Source of the DNA: an uncultured Clostridia bacterium
GTDB lineage: Bacteria; Bacillota; Clostridia; TANB77; CAG-508
Direction: 5' to 3'
NCBI GenBank assembly: GCA_944388675.1
Contig: CALXJR010000003.1
Span: forward strand, 1-34,110
Length of the DNA: 34,110 nucleotides
Shown: positions 5,496 through 12,646 of the stretch, piece by piece
How the letters are laid out: every line of letters begins with the position of its first letter
Position numbering within the stretch: the stretch's first letter is position 1
Notes under the pieces: model-generated
The model's database searches: none
What the model was told of the DNA's origin: nothing
Seen by the model: the letters and a program-made list of their open reading frames with translations, nothing else
Position numbers and translations under genes: made by a program

Positions 5496-6677
5496 TTAGC
5501 TTCCCATCATTAAACCACTATTAGATATTTTTATAACCAAAGTTACCCCAATAACTAGCATTACAGATATACTACACATTATTGCTAAAAGTAGCTTAAA
5601 TGTTCCTCCAATTTGACTAAGTAAATCTACAATTTTTTTATCTGCAATTGGTTGGCATAAAGCAGATCCTAGATAATACACTCCCATAAGTACAGCAAGT
5701 TTTATAATAGGCATTATACAAATACTTAAAATAATAATTACACCAACAATTCCTACTGCATTTTTCAAAATATTACTACAGCTCATTACTGTATCTACCG
5801 CATCTCCTAAAATTTTACCTACTATTGGAATAAAATTAGAAACAGCAGCTTTTGTTGTTTTTACTGTAAGACCATCTACTCCATTTGTTATGCTTCCTTC
5901 TAAAGATGAAACACCAACAAATATTGTAAGTACTATTCCTAGAATCCAAATTACAGTTTTATTTATAAATGTACCCAATTTATCTATTTGAACTCTATCT
6001 GAAATATTTGATATTACATTTAAAGCTACTGCAACGAGTGCTGCAGGAATTAATATTGTGTTAATAAAGTTTCCTATAAATGTTATTATAAATAATATAA
6101 TTGGTTGTAACATTCCAGCAGAAGCAATATTTCCTGTTGTTATCATTAGTGTAATTAATAAAGGTATTAAAGAGTTAGAAAATCCAACTAAGTTTTCTAT
6201 TGATGTTCTACACATTACAATTATGTCTGAAAAGTTTTTCATTATAATTGTAACTATTAATATGTATGTAACATAATGCGATATTTGAGCTATTCCTTTA
6301 TTATCTAAGTCATCACTTATACTTTTTAAAATGCTAGATATAATAACTATAACTAATATTATTCCTATAGATTTTATAGCTTCTCCTACTTGGCTAAATA
6401 ATATGTTTAATATTTTCTGTCCAATTGATTCATTATCTATTTCTCCTTTAATTGCTTCAGTTATTAAATCACCAACATCAAAATCAAATTCATCATTTTT
6501 ATACTTGTCTGCTTCTTCTATAAAACTTGATATTCCTAGTGTTTCTGATTGGCTTTCTAAAATTGCTTCTGTATCTACATTTTCTGCACTTGTATCTTCT
6601 GCATATGTATTTGGTATTAAAGAAGTTAAAATAACTATAATTATTATTAATATTTTCTTTAATCTTCTGTTTATCAT
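5496..6677 (-). CDS. spoIIIAE: Stage III sporulation protein AE
   Basis: Polytopic core membrane subunit of the SpoIIIA channel, 393 residues from the chosen start. An N-terminal signal sequence (RRLKKILIIIIVILTSLIPNTYA) is followed by an exported Asp/Glu-rich segment and about seven to eight membrane helices, with the conserved middle GMLQPIILFIITFIGNFINT and GVDGLTVKTTKAAVSNFIPIVGKILGDAVD. I prefer the ATG at 6675-6677, preceded by AGGAG, over the ATG ten codons upstream at 6705-6707, which has no good RBS and lies in a small inverted repeat (6703-6726). Overlaps the spoIIIAF leader. Confidence 0.93.
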   Translation of the reverse strand: MINRRLKKILIIIIVILTSLIPNTYAEDTSAENVDTEAILESQSETLGISSFIEEADKYKNDEFDFDVGDLITEAIKGEIDNESIGQKILNILFSQVGEAIKSIGIILVIVIISSILKSISDDLDNKGIAQISHYVTYILIVTIIMKNFSDIIVMCRTSIENLVGFSNSLIPLLITLMITTGNIASAGMLQPIILFIITFIGNFINTILIPAALVAVALNVISNISDRVQIDKLGTFINKTVIWILGIVLTIFVGVSSLEGSITNGVDGLTVKTTKAAVSNFIPIVGKILGDAVDTVMSCSNILKNAVGIVGVIIILSICIMPIIKLAVLMGVYYLGSALCQPIADKKIVDLLSQIGGTFKLLLAIMCSISVMLVIGVTLVIKISNSGLMMGS

Positions 6678-6736
6678 TTTTTCTCCTATATTATGGTTAC
6701 AATTCACAGCTTTATTTAACTGTGAATGATTACATA

Positions 6737-7123
6737 TTATGGTAAAATTTTTATTATTGTTTCCAATAAACTAGACATGATAGGAATTGACATTGACATT
6801 ATTATTACTTTTCCTCCTAAATCTACTTTGCTTGCAATTGCATTTTCTCCTGAATCTTTACATACACTTACTGCAAATTCTGTAAGTATTGCAATTCCTG
6901 TAATCTTTATTAATAATACTAAAAAGTCATTGTTTATTGATGTTCTACTTGCTAGACTTTTTAATACATCTATTATTCCAGATAATTTAGCAGAAATTAT
7001 AGCAAATATTAATATTCCTGCTCCTAGAGAAACATATATTGCAAATTCTGGTTTGTATTGCTTTAGAATTACAATTATTATTAATGCTATTAGTCCTATA
7101 CCAATTATTTTTACAATATCCAT
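6737..7123 (-). CDS. spoIIIAD: Stage III sporulation protein AD
   Basis: Small membrane protein of the SpoIIIA complex, 128 residues with four hydrophobic segments (about 4-20, 28-46, 68-87 and 107-126). Conserved features include the AVSVCKDSGENAIASKVDLGGKVIIM stretch typical of the family. It lies 60 bp after spoIIIAC and before spoIIIAE in the standard order. The RBS AGAAAGGAAC precedes the ATG. Confidence 0.93.
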   Translation of the reverse strand: MDIVKIIGIGLIALIIIVILKQYKPEFAIYVSLGAGILIFAIISAKLSGIIDVLKSLASRTSINNDFLVLLIKITGIAILTEFAVSVCKDSGENAIASKVDLGGKVIIMSMSIPIMSSLLETIIKILP

Positions 7124-7182
7124 AATTTTGGTTCCTTTCTAGCCTTACTTAAATAAGAATATTGCCGGAATTTATAATCTTC

Positions 7183-7377
7183 CTACAAATTGAATATTGT
7201 CCTTACAGTATCAAACAATGAGCTTATTTCTTTTATTACCATTGTTAATACTATTATAAGCCCTGCAAGTGTTGTCATCATTGCTTGATCTTCTCTTCCA
7301 GCTCTTACTAATACTTGGTATAAAACAGCTACTAAAATTCCTATTGCTGCAATTTTAAATAATAGATTTATATCCAT
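7183..7377 (-). CDS. spoIIIAC: Stage III sporulation protein AC
   Basis: The smallest subunit of the SpoIIIA channel; 64 residues with two membrane helices and a short loop holding basic/acidic residues (RAGREDQ). The ATG at 7375-7377 has GGTGGAGG five nt upstream and is chosen over a GTG at 7387-7389 within that RBS. Follows spoIIIAB by 12 bp. Confidence 0.92.
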   Translation of the reverse strand: MDINLLFKIAAIGILVAVLYQVLVRAGREDQAMMTTLAGLIIVLTMVIKEISSLFDTVRTIFNL

Positions 7378-7389
7378 ATTTTCCTCCAC

Positions 7390-7905
7390 CTACATTAAAA
7401 TAATTGCTATTGTAAGCCCCGAGGCTAGTCCTAATGTTCTATATAGTTTAGAATTCTTTTTTCTTTCTTCTTGTGCCTGGTTTATTTGTTCTGTTAACAT
7501 GTTTTGGGTTAATTCTATTTGGCTAACTTGTCCTTCCACATCTGTATTTCCAAGCATTTTGCCTAATGTTTTAATTACTCTTATATCTTCTTTATTATAA
7601 CTTGTTGTAAGTTCTGATTCTTCTATTGCCTTCTCCCATGCATCTTTACTATTTTCATCTTGCATATATGTATTTGCTTTTTTAAAAATTGCTCCTATGT
7701 TATCTTTATTATCCTCATAAATTTGCGTAAAAATTTCTTCTATTGTTGAACAAGTAAACTTTATTTTAGCTTTAAAAATGTTTAACATGTTATTCATTTT
7801 TTCTAGTTCGATTACTCTACTTGTATATTTTTTTGAATATATATTGCCAATTGCTAAAAAAATTAAAAACACAAAAAAAATTAGAATGTACTTTATAAAA
7901 ATCAT
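7390..7905 (-). CDS. spoIIIAB: Stage III sporulation protein AB
   Basis: Membrane-linked subunit, 171 residues like its Bacillus counterpart. An N-terminal membrane helix (about 3-22), a long helical cytoplasmic middle (cf. LEKMNNMLNIFKAKIKFTCSTIEEIF) and a C-terminal hydrophobic helix (about 155-171). The family has been likened to type II secretion GspF fragments. A strong RBS AAAGGAGGT precedes the ATG. The 170-bp gap to spoIIIAA is unusual; these genes often abut or overlap. Confidence 0.92.
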   Translation of the reverse strand: MIFIKYILIFFVFLIFLAIGNIYSKKYTSRVIELEKMNNMLNIFKAKIKFTCSTIEEIFTQIYEDNKDNIGAIFKKANTYMQDENSKDAWEKAIEESELTTSYNKEDIRVIKTLGKMLGNTDVEGQVSQIELTQNMLTEQINQAQEERKKNSKLYRTLGLASGLTIAIILM

Positions 7906-8075
7906 AGCTTGACCTCCTTTGGTATCTACTTTCTTTTATATATGTATATTCTAATTTTTTAATTTTAGAACTATTTTTTATAAATTTTTATAATCAAATA
8001 TACAATTCATATAATATTTGCATTTTTTACATATTTCTACATTAATATTTTTATTTGTTCAATTGATTTTGAAAT
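7906..8075 (-). other. 170-bp non-coding gap between spoIIIAA and spoIIIAB
   Basis: Extremely AT-rich DNA with no credible ORF other than the spoIIIAB RBS at its left end. I cannot assign a clear sigma-E promoter or terminator here. Confidence 0.5.
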
Positions 8076-8996
8076 TTAATTTATATTTGCTACTTCTATT
8101 ATTCGTTTGGTTTTATTGCTATTTTCAAGTTTTTCATTCTTAATTAATACTACTCTTTCAATTATTTTGTTATTTATTAATTCTTCTAAATCTGGATTTT
8201 TTTCAATATCTTTTATATCTTGTCCATGTGCTGTAAATATTCCTTTTACTCCACAGCACATTGCATAGTTTATTGCCTGGCTATCTTCTTTGCTTCCTAT
8301 TTCATCTACTGCAATTACCTTTGGAGACATAGATCTTACCGCAAGTTTCATTCCTATATATTTTGGTATATCATTTATTACATCTGTTCTTATTCCTAAA
8401 TCATTTTGCATAATTCCTTTATATGTTGCAGAAATTTCTCCTCTTTCATCTATTACTGCAATGTTCATTCCATTTATTAATCCATCTATTCCATTACTTA
8501 TATTTCTAATCATGTCTCTTAAAAGAGTGGTTTTTCCCATTCCAGGCATTGAAACAATTAGTGTGTTATATATAGTGTTTTGTTGTTCGTTTATAATACC
8601 GCTCATAATAGGGTTACTACAGCCTATTATTTGTCTACTTATTCTAAAATTTAATCCAGATATATAATTAAAATTAGTAACTTTATTATCATGCAGTACT
8701 GCAGTACCTACTATTCCTACTCTATTTCCTCCTTGTATTGTGATATATCCATTTGCTATTTGATTTTGGTATGTATAAATAGAATTTTCACAGATTTTTT
8801 GAAATATATAGTTTATGTCTTCTGTTAATATCTTATAATTTAATACTTTATCTGCTTGTCCAATTTTACATATTAAAGGCAAGTTGTTTCTAATACGTAT
8901 TTCTTCTAAGAGATTTAGCTCTTCTATTGATAATCCATTATTTAATACCTCTCTAATATGTCTTGGAAAACATCTTAATATATTATCTAAATTCAT
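8076..8996 (-). CDS. spoIIIAA: Stage III sporulation protein AA (secretion ATPase)
   Basis: Cytoplasmic AAA ATPase thought to power the SpoIIIA channel, related to type II/IV secretion ATPases; 306 residues. Walker A at about 147-157 (IVSMPGMGKTT), an Asp-Glu-Arg stretch (AVIDERGEIS, 180-189) and Walker B (KVIAVDEIGS, 226-235), followed by FTAHG. The N-terminal part carries the family motif GNRVGIVGTAV. RBS TAGGAGG before the ATG at 8994-8996. First gene of the operon; expression in the family is from a sigma-E promoter, but I could not place one convincingly in 8997-9083. Confidence 0.95.
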   Translation of the reverse strand: MNLDNILRCFPRHIREVLNNGLSIEELNLLEEIRIRNNLPLICKIGQADKVLNYKILTEDINYIFQKICENSIYTYQNQIANGYITIQGGNRVGIVGTAVLHDNKVTNFNYISGLNFRISRQIIGCSNPIMSGIINEQQNTIYNTLIVSMPGMGKTTLLRDMIRNISNGIDGLINGMNIAVIDERGEISATYKGIMQNDLGIRTDVINDIPKYIGMKLAVRSMSPKVIAVDEIGSKEDSQAINYAMCCGVKGIFTAHGQDIKDIEKNPDLEELINNKIIERVVLIKNEKLENSNKTKRIIEVANIN

Positions 8997-9083
8997 TTTT
9001 CCTCCTAATTTGTACCAAATTAAACTTTACTATTATTTCAAACTTATTTTATAAGATAGTAAAACAAGTAAATAAAAAAACAA

Positions 9084-9110
9084 CATACAATCTTCTTATA
9101 AGATTATATG
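9084..9110. terminator. Terminator after cpsB, possibly bidirectional
   Basis: CATACAATCTT (9084-9094) and AAGATTATATG (9100-9110) form an 11-bp stem (one G-U pair on one strand) with a 5-nt loop. The minus strand continues TTGTTTTTTTATTT; the plus strand continues CCGTTTTTTAA. It separates the cps module from spoIIIA. Confidence 0.8.
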
Positions 9111-9164
9111 CCGTTTTTTAACTTTTAGAACAAATTTTGAACTTTCAACCTAAAATGCGCGTCT

Positions 9165-9914
9165 CTAACGAGCGAAAAATCCTTTTTTTATGTATTCTGG
9201 TGTTTCTACATTTATTGTTTCATTATTTATAATTCTACTTGGATTTGCATTTGTTAAATACTGTAATTTGTTTTTACCAACTATTTTTTCTATTTCTTTT
9301 AGAGCATCTGGTATATTATAATAAACTGTTCTAGGTCTATGTACATCTGAGCCTAATAAATGTACCATATTATGTTTTAACATTTTTTGGATTGTTTTTT
9401 TACACTCTTTTCCATATTGTCCTAATATGCTTCCATAATTAGATTGCATTATTACACCTGCTTCTATTAGTTCAATTAGTGAATTCGGATCTTTTTGTAC
9501 ATGAGGGTATCTTTCTGGATGTGCTAATACTGGAATTCTTCCTTTTTCCATAATTGAATAAACAACTCCCATTAAATTTAATGGTTCTGCATTTAGAGGA
9601 AGTTCAAATAGAACATATTTACTATTTGCTAAAGTGCTTGCTTTTTCTTCTTCTATTAAATTATTTATTTCATCTGTAATATAAATTTCATTTCCTTGAA
9701 GTATTTGAACATCATCCTGCATTGATTGTAATTTTTCTATTTTTTCTGCAATTTGACTTTTATTACATTCATAATATCCTTCTATGTAATGTGGTGTAAC
9801 TATCACTTTACTAAAACCTGCTTTTCTAGCCTCATGTAACATTTGCAAAGATTGTTCAATACTTTTAGAACCATCATCTACTTCAAATACAATATGAGAA
9901 TGTATATCAATCAT
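9165..9914 (-). CDS. cpsB: PHP-type protein-tyrosine phosphatase (CpsB/YwqE family)
   Basis: Manganese-dependent phosphatase that removes phosphate from the tyrosine kinase of the same operon and so tunes polysaccharide chain length. It has 249 residues, the usual length. PHP metal ligands: IDIHSHIVFEVDDGS at 2-16, a central GNEIYI, PVLAHPERYPHVQ and LLGSDVHRP, in family order. Soluble, cytoplasmic. Starts 3 nt after the cpsD stop and is the last gene before the terminator at 9084-9110. Confidence 0.93.
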   Translation of the reverse strand: MIDIHSHIVFEVDDGSKSIEQSLQMLHEARKAGFSKVIVTPHYIEGYYECNKSQIAEKIEKLQSMQDDVQILQGNEIYITDEINNLIEEEKASTLANSKYVLFELPLNAEPLNLMGVVYSIMEKGRIPVLAHPERYPHVQKDPNSLIELIEAGVIMQSNYGSILGQYGKECKKTIQKMLKHNMVHLLGSDVHRPRTVYYNIPDALKEIEKIVGKNKLQYLTNANPSRIINNETINVETPEYIKKGFFAR

Positions 9915-9917
9915 ATT

Positions 9918-10886
9918 TTAATCTTCTTTCTTTAACTGTTTTTTTTGCTCAGATAAATAATTATTCATTTGCTTCATTACATCTTCTGGATCTTCATAGC
10001 TTTTCTTTCTTGTTTCTTTTGTCTCATCTTTTTCAAAGTCATAAATGCTAGATTGTCTTTGATTTTTAGTATTTTGTTCTTCTCTATTTTGCTTTATTAT
10101 TGCTTCTGCTCTTTTTTTGTCTCTTTCTTTTTGCATTCTTATATTTTCTTCCATAGCCATTTTAGAATTTTGTTTTCTTACCATTGGAGTATTAATAGAT
10201 CCATAATAATATGAGCCATAATATTTCTTTTGTGAAATAGGCATTTTGTTTATTACAACTCCTGCAATTTTTCCTCCAACATTTTGAATTTCTTTTTTTA
10301 CTTTTTCTAAAGATTCAATTTTTGTTGTTTTGTAAGCTGCAACTATTATAGTAGAATCTACATATCTAGATAATATTACAGCATCTGTAACTAAATCGCT
10401 TGGTGTTCCATCTATTATAATTAAATCGCTTACTTCTTTTAATTGTTTTAATGCATCTACAACTTTAGAAGAAGTTAGTAATTCTGAAGGATTTGGTGGT
10501 ACATTTCCTGCTGGTATTAAATATAAGTTTTCAATTTCTGTTTCTTTTATATATGATAATATATTTGAGCTACTTTCTCCCCCTGTTGCATCTACTCCTG
10601 ATAAAAAATTTGATATTCCTGGTGTTGGTGCAACTCCAAATATTGAGAATTGTCTTCCTTTTCTCATATCACAGTCTATTAAAATAACTTTTTTGCCTGC
10701 TTGTGCAAAGGTAACTGCTAAATTTGCTGTTACCCAGCTTTTTCCTTCTGCTGGTGAAGTACTTGTTACTAATACAGATTTTAGACTATTTCTAGAATTT
10801 AAGAATTGAATATTAGTTCTTAATGTTCTAAACACCTCTGATACAGGAGATTTCGGATCTCTAAATGTTATAACTTCTTTTCTCAT
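9918..10886 (-). CDS. cpsD: Capsular exopolysaccharide tyrosine kinase (CpsD/CapB family)
   Basis: Cytosolic BY-kinase that pairs with the CpsC membrane adaptor and regulates polysaccharide polymerisation and export. 322 residues: Walker A SPAEGKSWV (44-52), Walker A' ILIDCDMRKGR (68-78) and Walker B LIIIDGTPSD (155-164). A tyrosine cluster KKYYGSYYYGS (220-230), the expected autophosphorylation site, is followed by a charged Lys/Glu/Gln-rich tail of about 90 residues with two further Tyr (SIYDFE, KSYED). Typical relatives end soon after the cluster, so the tail is unusual. The ATG overlaps the cpsC stop (TAATG) and uses the GGAGGT in the cpsC end. Confidence 0.93.
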   Translation of the reverse strand: MRKEVITFRDPKSPVSEVFRTLRTNIQFLNSRNSLKSVLVTSTSPAEGKSWVTANLAVTFAQAGKKVILIDCDMRKGRQFSIFGVAPTPGISNFLSGVDATGGESSSNILSYIKETEIENLYLIPAGNVPPNPSELLTSSKVVDALKQLKEVSDLIIIDGTPSDLVTDAVILSRYVDSTIIVAAYKTTKIESLEKVKKEIQNVGGKIAGVVINKMPISQKKYYGSYYYGSINTPMVRKQNSKMAMEENIRMQKERDKKRAEAIIKQNREEQNTKNQRQSSIYDFEKDETKETRKKSYEDPEDVMKQMNNYLSEQKKQLKKED

Positions 10887-11599
10887 TATCTTCTACCTCC
10901 TCTTCTCTTATTCACATTTGCGTCAAAATCACATAATGGTATTGTTGTTAAAACAGTAAGTCCTATTTTCTTTTCTACATCATCTTTAGATTTTACAGTT
11001 GTATCTAACATGTTGGCAATTAGTACATATATTGCAGATACTACAAGCCCTGCAAATATAAATATTATTATATCTCTTGTATGATTTATATTTGAAGGTG
11101 CTGTTGGTGTTTCTGCTGCATCCCATACTTGGGCGTTGTTTATTTTATATACACCATTTGCAACTTTCTCTATAAACACATTTACAACTTCTGAAGCTAT
11201 TCTACTTGCAAGCTCTGGATTGCTATCAGTTACTGATATTTGTATTAAGTCTGTATCATCTACAGATGAAACTGATATATTATTTTTTAATGAGCTTGCA
11301 GTTTTGTCAATATTTAAATTTCTTATAACTTCATCTAAGACATTATCACTTTTTATTAAAGTGCTATATGTTGAAACTAATTTTTGGTTTAATGTTAAAT
11401 CATTACTTGTAATTGTTTCTGAATCATCAGTTGTAGCCGATTGTGCTAGTATTACTGTTGTAGTTGCTGTATATTCTGGTTCTACATAAAGATATGAATA
11501 TACTACACCTATTATTAAAAATATTAGTACAATTATTACTATTTGAAGTTTTCTCGACCAAAACATGTTTATTAGTTCTTTTAAATCTAGTTCTTCCAT
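10886..11599 (-). CDS. cpsC: Wzz-type chain-length regulator / kinase adaptor (CpsC family)
   Basis: Membrane co-polymerase that activates CpsD and sets polysaccharide chain length. 237 residues with two membrane helices (about 18-38 and 173-195) around an extracellular loop beginning EPEYTATTTVILAQ, the standard Wzz domain. The second helix is preceded by the family's Pro-rich PTAPSNINHTRD stretch, and the short cytoplasmic tail ends NKRRGGRR. First gene of the cpsC-cpsD-cpsB operon; the promoter is at 11638-11667. The RBS GGGGAGA is about 13 nt from the ATG, rather far. Confidence 0.92.
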   Translation of the reverse strand: MEELDLKELINMFWSRKLQIVIIVLIFLIIGVVYSYLYVEPEYTATTTVILAQSATTDDSETITSNDLTLNQKLVSTYSTLIKSDNVLDEVIRNLNIDKTASSLKNNISVSSVDDTDLIQISVTDSNPELASRIASEVVNVFIEKVANGVYKINNAQVWDAAETPTAPSNINHTRDIIIFIFAGLVVSAIYVLIANMLDTTVKSKDDVEKKIGLTVLTTIPLCDFDANVNKRRGGRR

Positions 11600-11637
11600 T
11601 TTTCTTATATTTCTCCCCTAAAAAATATTACTCATCT

Positions 11638-11667
11638 ATTATACCTAAAGTTAATATAACTTTGCAA
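11638..11667 (-). promoter_or_regulatory. Sigma-A promoter of the cpsC-D-B operon
   Basis: TTGCAA (11662-11667), 18-bp spacer, TATAAT (11638-11643) on the minus strand, about 40 bp before the cpsC start. Confidence 0.65.
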
Positions 11668-11717
11668 TAGTTTTAGCAATTTTTTCTCTTAAAATATCAT
11701 TTCGTTATAACAAATTT

Positions 11718-11763
11718 ACAGTCCATTGTAATATAATTAGAAATTATATGGCAATGAACTGTA
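11718..11763. repeat. 46-bp imperfect palindrome between the cohesin gene and cpsC
   Basis: Outer arms TACAGTCCATTG (11718-11729) and CAATGAACTGTA (11752-11763) match at 11 of 12 positions; inner arms ATATAAT (11731-11737) and ATTATAT (11743-11749) also pair. There is no long U tract on the minus strand, so it may be a weak terminator of the cohesin operon, or an operator upstream of the cps promoter. Confidence 0.6.
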
Positions 11764-11784
11764 TTAGTTTTATAAACTTATTTT

Positions 11785-12633
11785 CTATTTTACTTGAATT
11801 GTACGATATCTAATGTAACATGCAATACCTATAATAGCTATTACACCAACAATTATTAATGTAGAAACTCCTCCTGTTTGTGGAATTTTACCATCTGCAG
11901 TTGTTTTATCTTCATTTGTTCCGCCCTCGATGATTATTGTATCATTAGAGTTTGTTTGTGTATTTTGTATAACATTTGCTGTAGTATTTTGATTATTGCC
12001 ACTAGGTTTTTCTTCTTCGTTATTGTCATTTGGTTGTTGTTCATCGTCTGTATTAGGTATATCTTCATTTGGTTGATTATCATTTGGCTGTTCTTCGTCA
12101 GGTGTATTATCATCTGGTTGTTCTGCATCGGGTTCATTATCATCTGGCTGTTCTGTTGGGGCATTTTGTGCAAAATCAAGTGTAAAAGTTTTATTAAATG
12201 TTGCACTTGTCTCTCCATCTGAGAACATTAGATTACTTATGGTTACTTCTGTATTTTGTGCTGTTACTCCATCTTTTAATGTTAATGTAATTTCTGCAAT
12301 TGTTGTTCCTGCCTTAGCATTTTTTGTTGTTGAAAGGAAAGTTCCTGTAGAATCTTCATAGTCAATGTCTTCCCAATCATTTAATGATGTCATTGTAACA
12401 CTCTCAAATATGTTTTTATCATATTGTAAAGTTCCTTGGTATCCTAAATCTCCTGCTCCAGAATATGAACTTAAGTTTATTTGTATTACAACTTGTTTTT
12501 GACCTTCTGCAATATTTGCATTTTGTAAATTTATATTAAGTGTGCATAAAACTTCTGCATTTACAGATATAAACATTCCTGCTGTTACTATAACTGCAAA
12601 AATAATTAATGTTGTTATTAAAATTTTTTTCAT
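11785..12633 (-). CDS. Wall-anchored surface protein with one cohesin domain
   Basis: Probable receptor on the cell wall for dockerin-bearing proteins. 282 residues. Signal peptide 1-26 (cleavage after VNA). A cohesin-like beta-sandwich follows at about 27-155: VVIQINLSSYSG, LGYQGTLQYDKNIFESV, TTIAEITLTLKD and TEVTISNLMFSDGE follow the cohesin strand pattern. Then comes an Asp/Pro/Gln/Asn-rich wall-spanning linker (about 156-245) with three 10-residue EQPDDN-type repeats. The C-terminal sorting signal is IPQTG (250-254), a hydrophobic helix and a basic tail RYRTIQVK. It follows the dockerin gene by 13 bp, with RBS GAGGAGG. The neighbouring dockerin strongly supports the cohesin call. No catalytic domain is present; the sortase is not in the window. 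Confidence 0.82.
   Translation of the reverse strand: MKKILITTLIIFAVIVTAGMFISVNAEVLCTLNINLQNANIAEGQKQVVIQINLSSYSGAGDLGYQGTLQYDKNIFESVTMTSLNDWEDIDYEDSTGTFLSTTKNAKAGTTIAEITLTLKDGVTAQNTEVTISNLMFSDGETSATFNKTFTLDFAQNAPTEQPDDNEPDAEQPDDNTPDEEQPNDNQPNEDIPNTDDEQQPNDNNEEEKPSGNNQNTTANVIQNTQTNSNDTIIIEGGTNEDKTTADGKIPQTGGVSTLIIVGVIAIIGIACYIRYRTIQVK
12071..12155 (-). repeat. 30-bp tandem repeats in the cohesin-protein linker
   Basis: ATTATCAT(C/T)TGG(C/T)TGTTCT recurs at 12076, 12106 and 12136 with a 30-bp period. It encodes EQPDDN/EQPNDN units of ten residues. Such repeats can change copy number and so the reach of the surface domain. Confidence 0.75.
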
Positions 12634-12646
12634 AAGTATTCCTCCT

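Noticed and set aside
6678-6707. Upstream ATG for spoIIIAE
   Set aside because: No RBS, adds ten polar residues before the signal sequence; the ATG at 6677 has AGGAG.
12071-12155. CRISPR-like repeats
   Set aside because: 30-bp periodicity is contiguous and in frame, encoding protein repeats without spacers.
11878-12222. Plus-strand Ile/Cys/Phe-rich ORF opposite the cohesin linker
   Set aside because: Shadow caused by the repetitive Asp/Pro/Gln-rich codons on the other strand.
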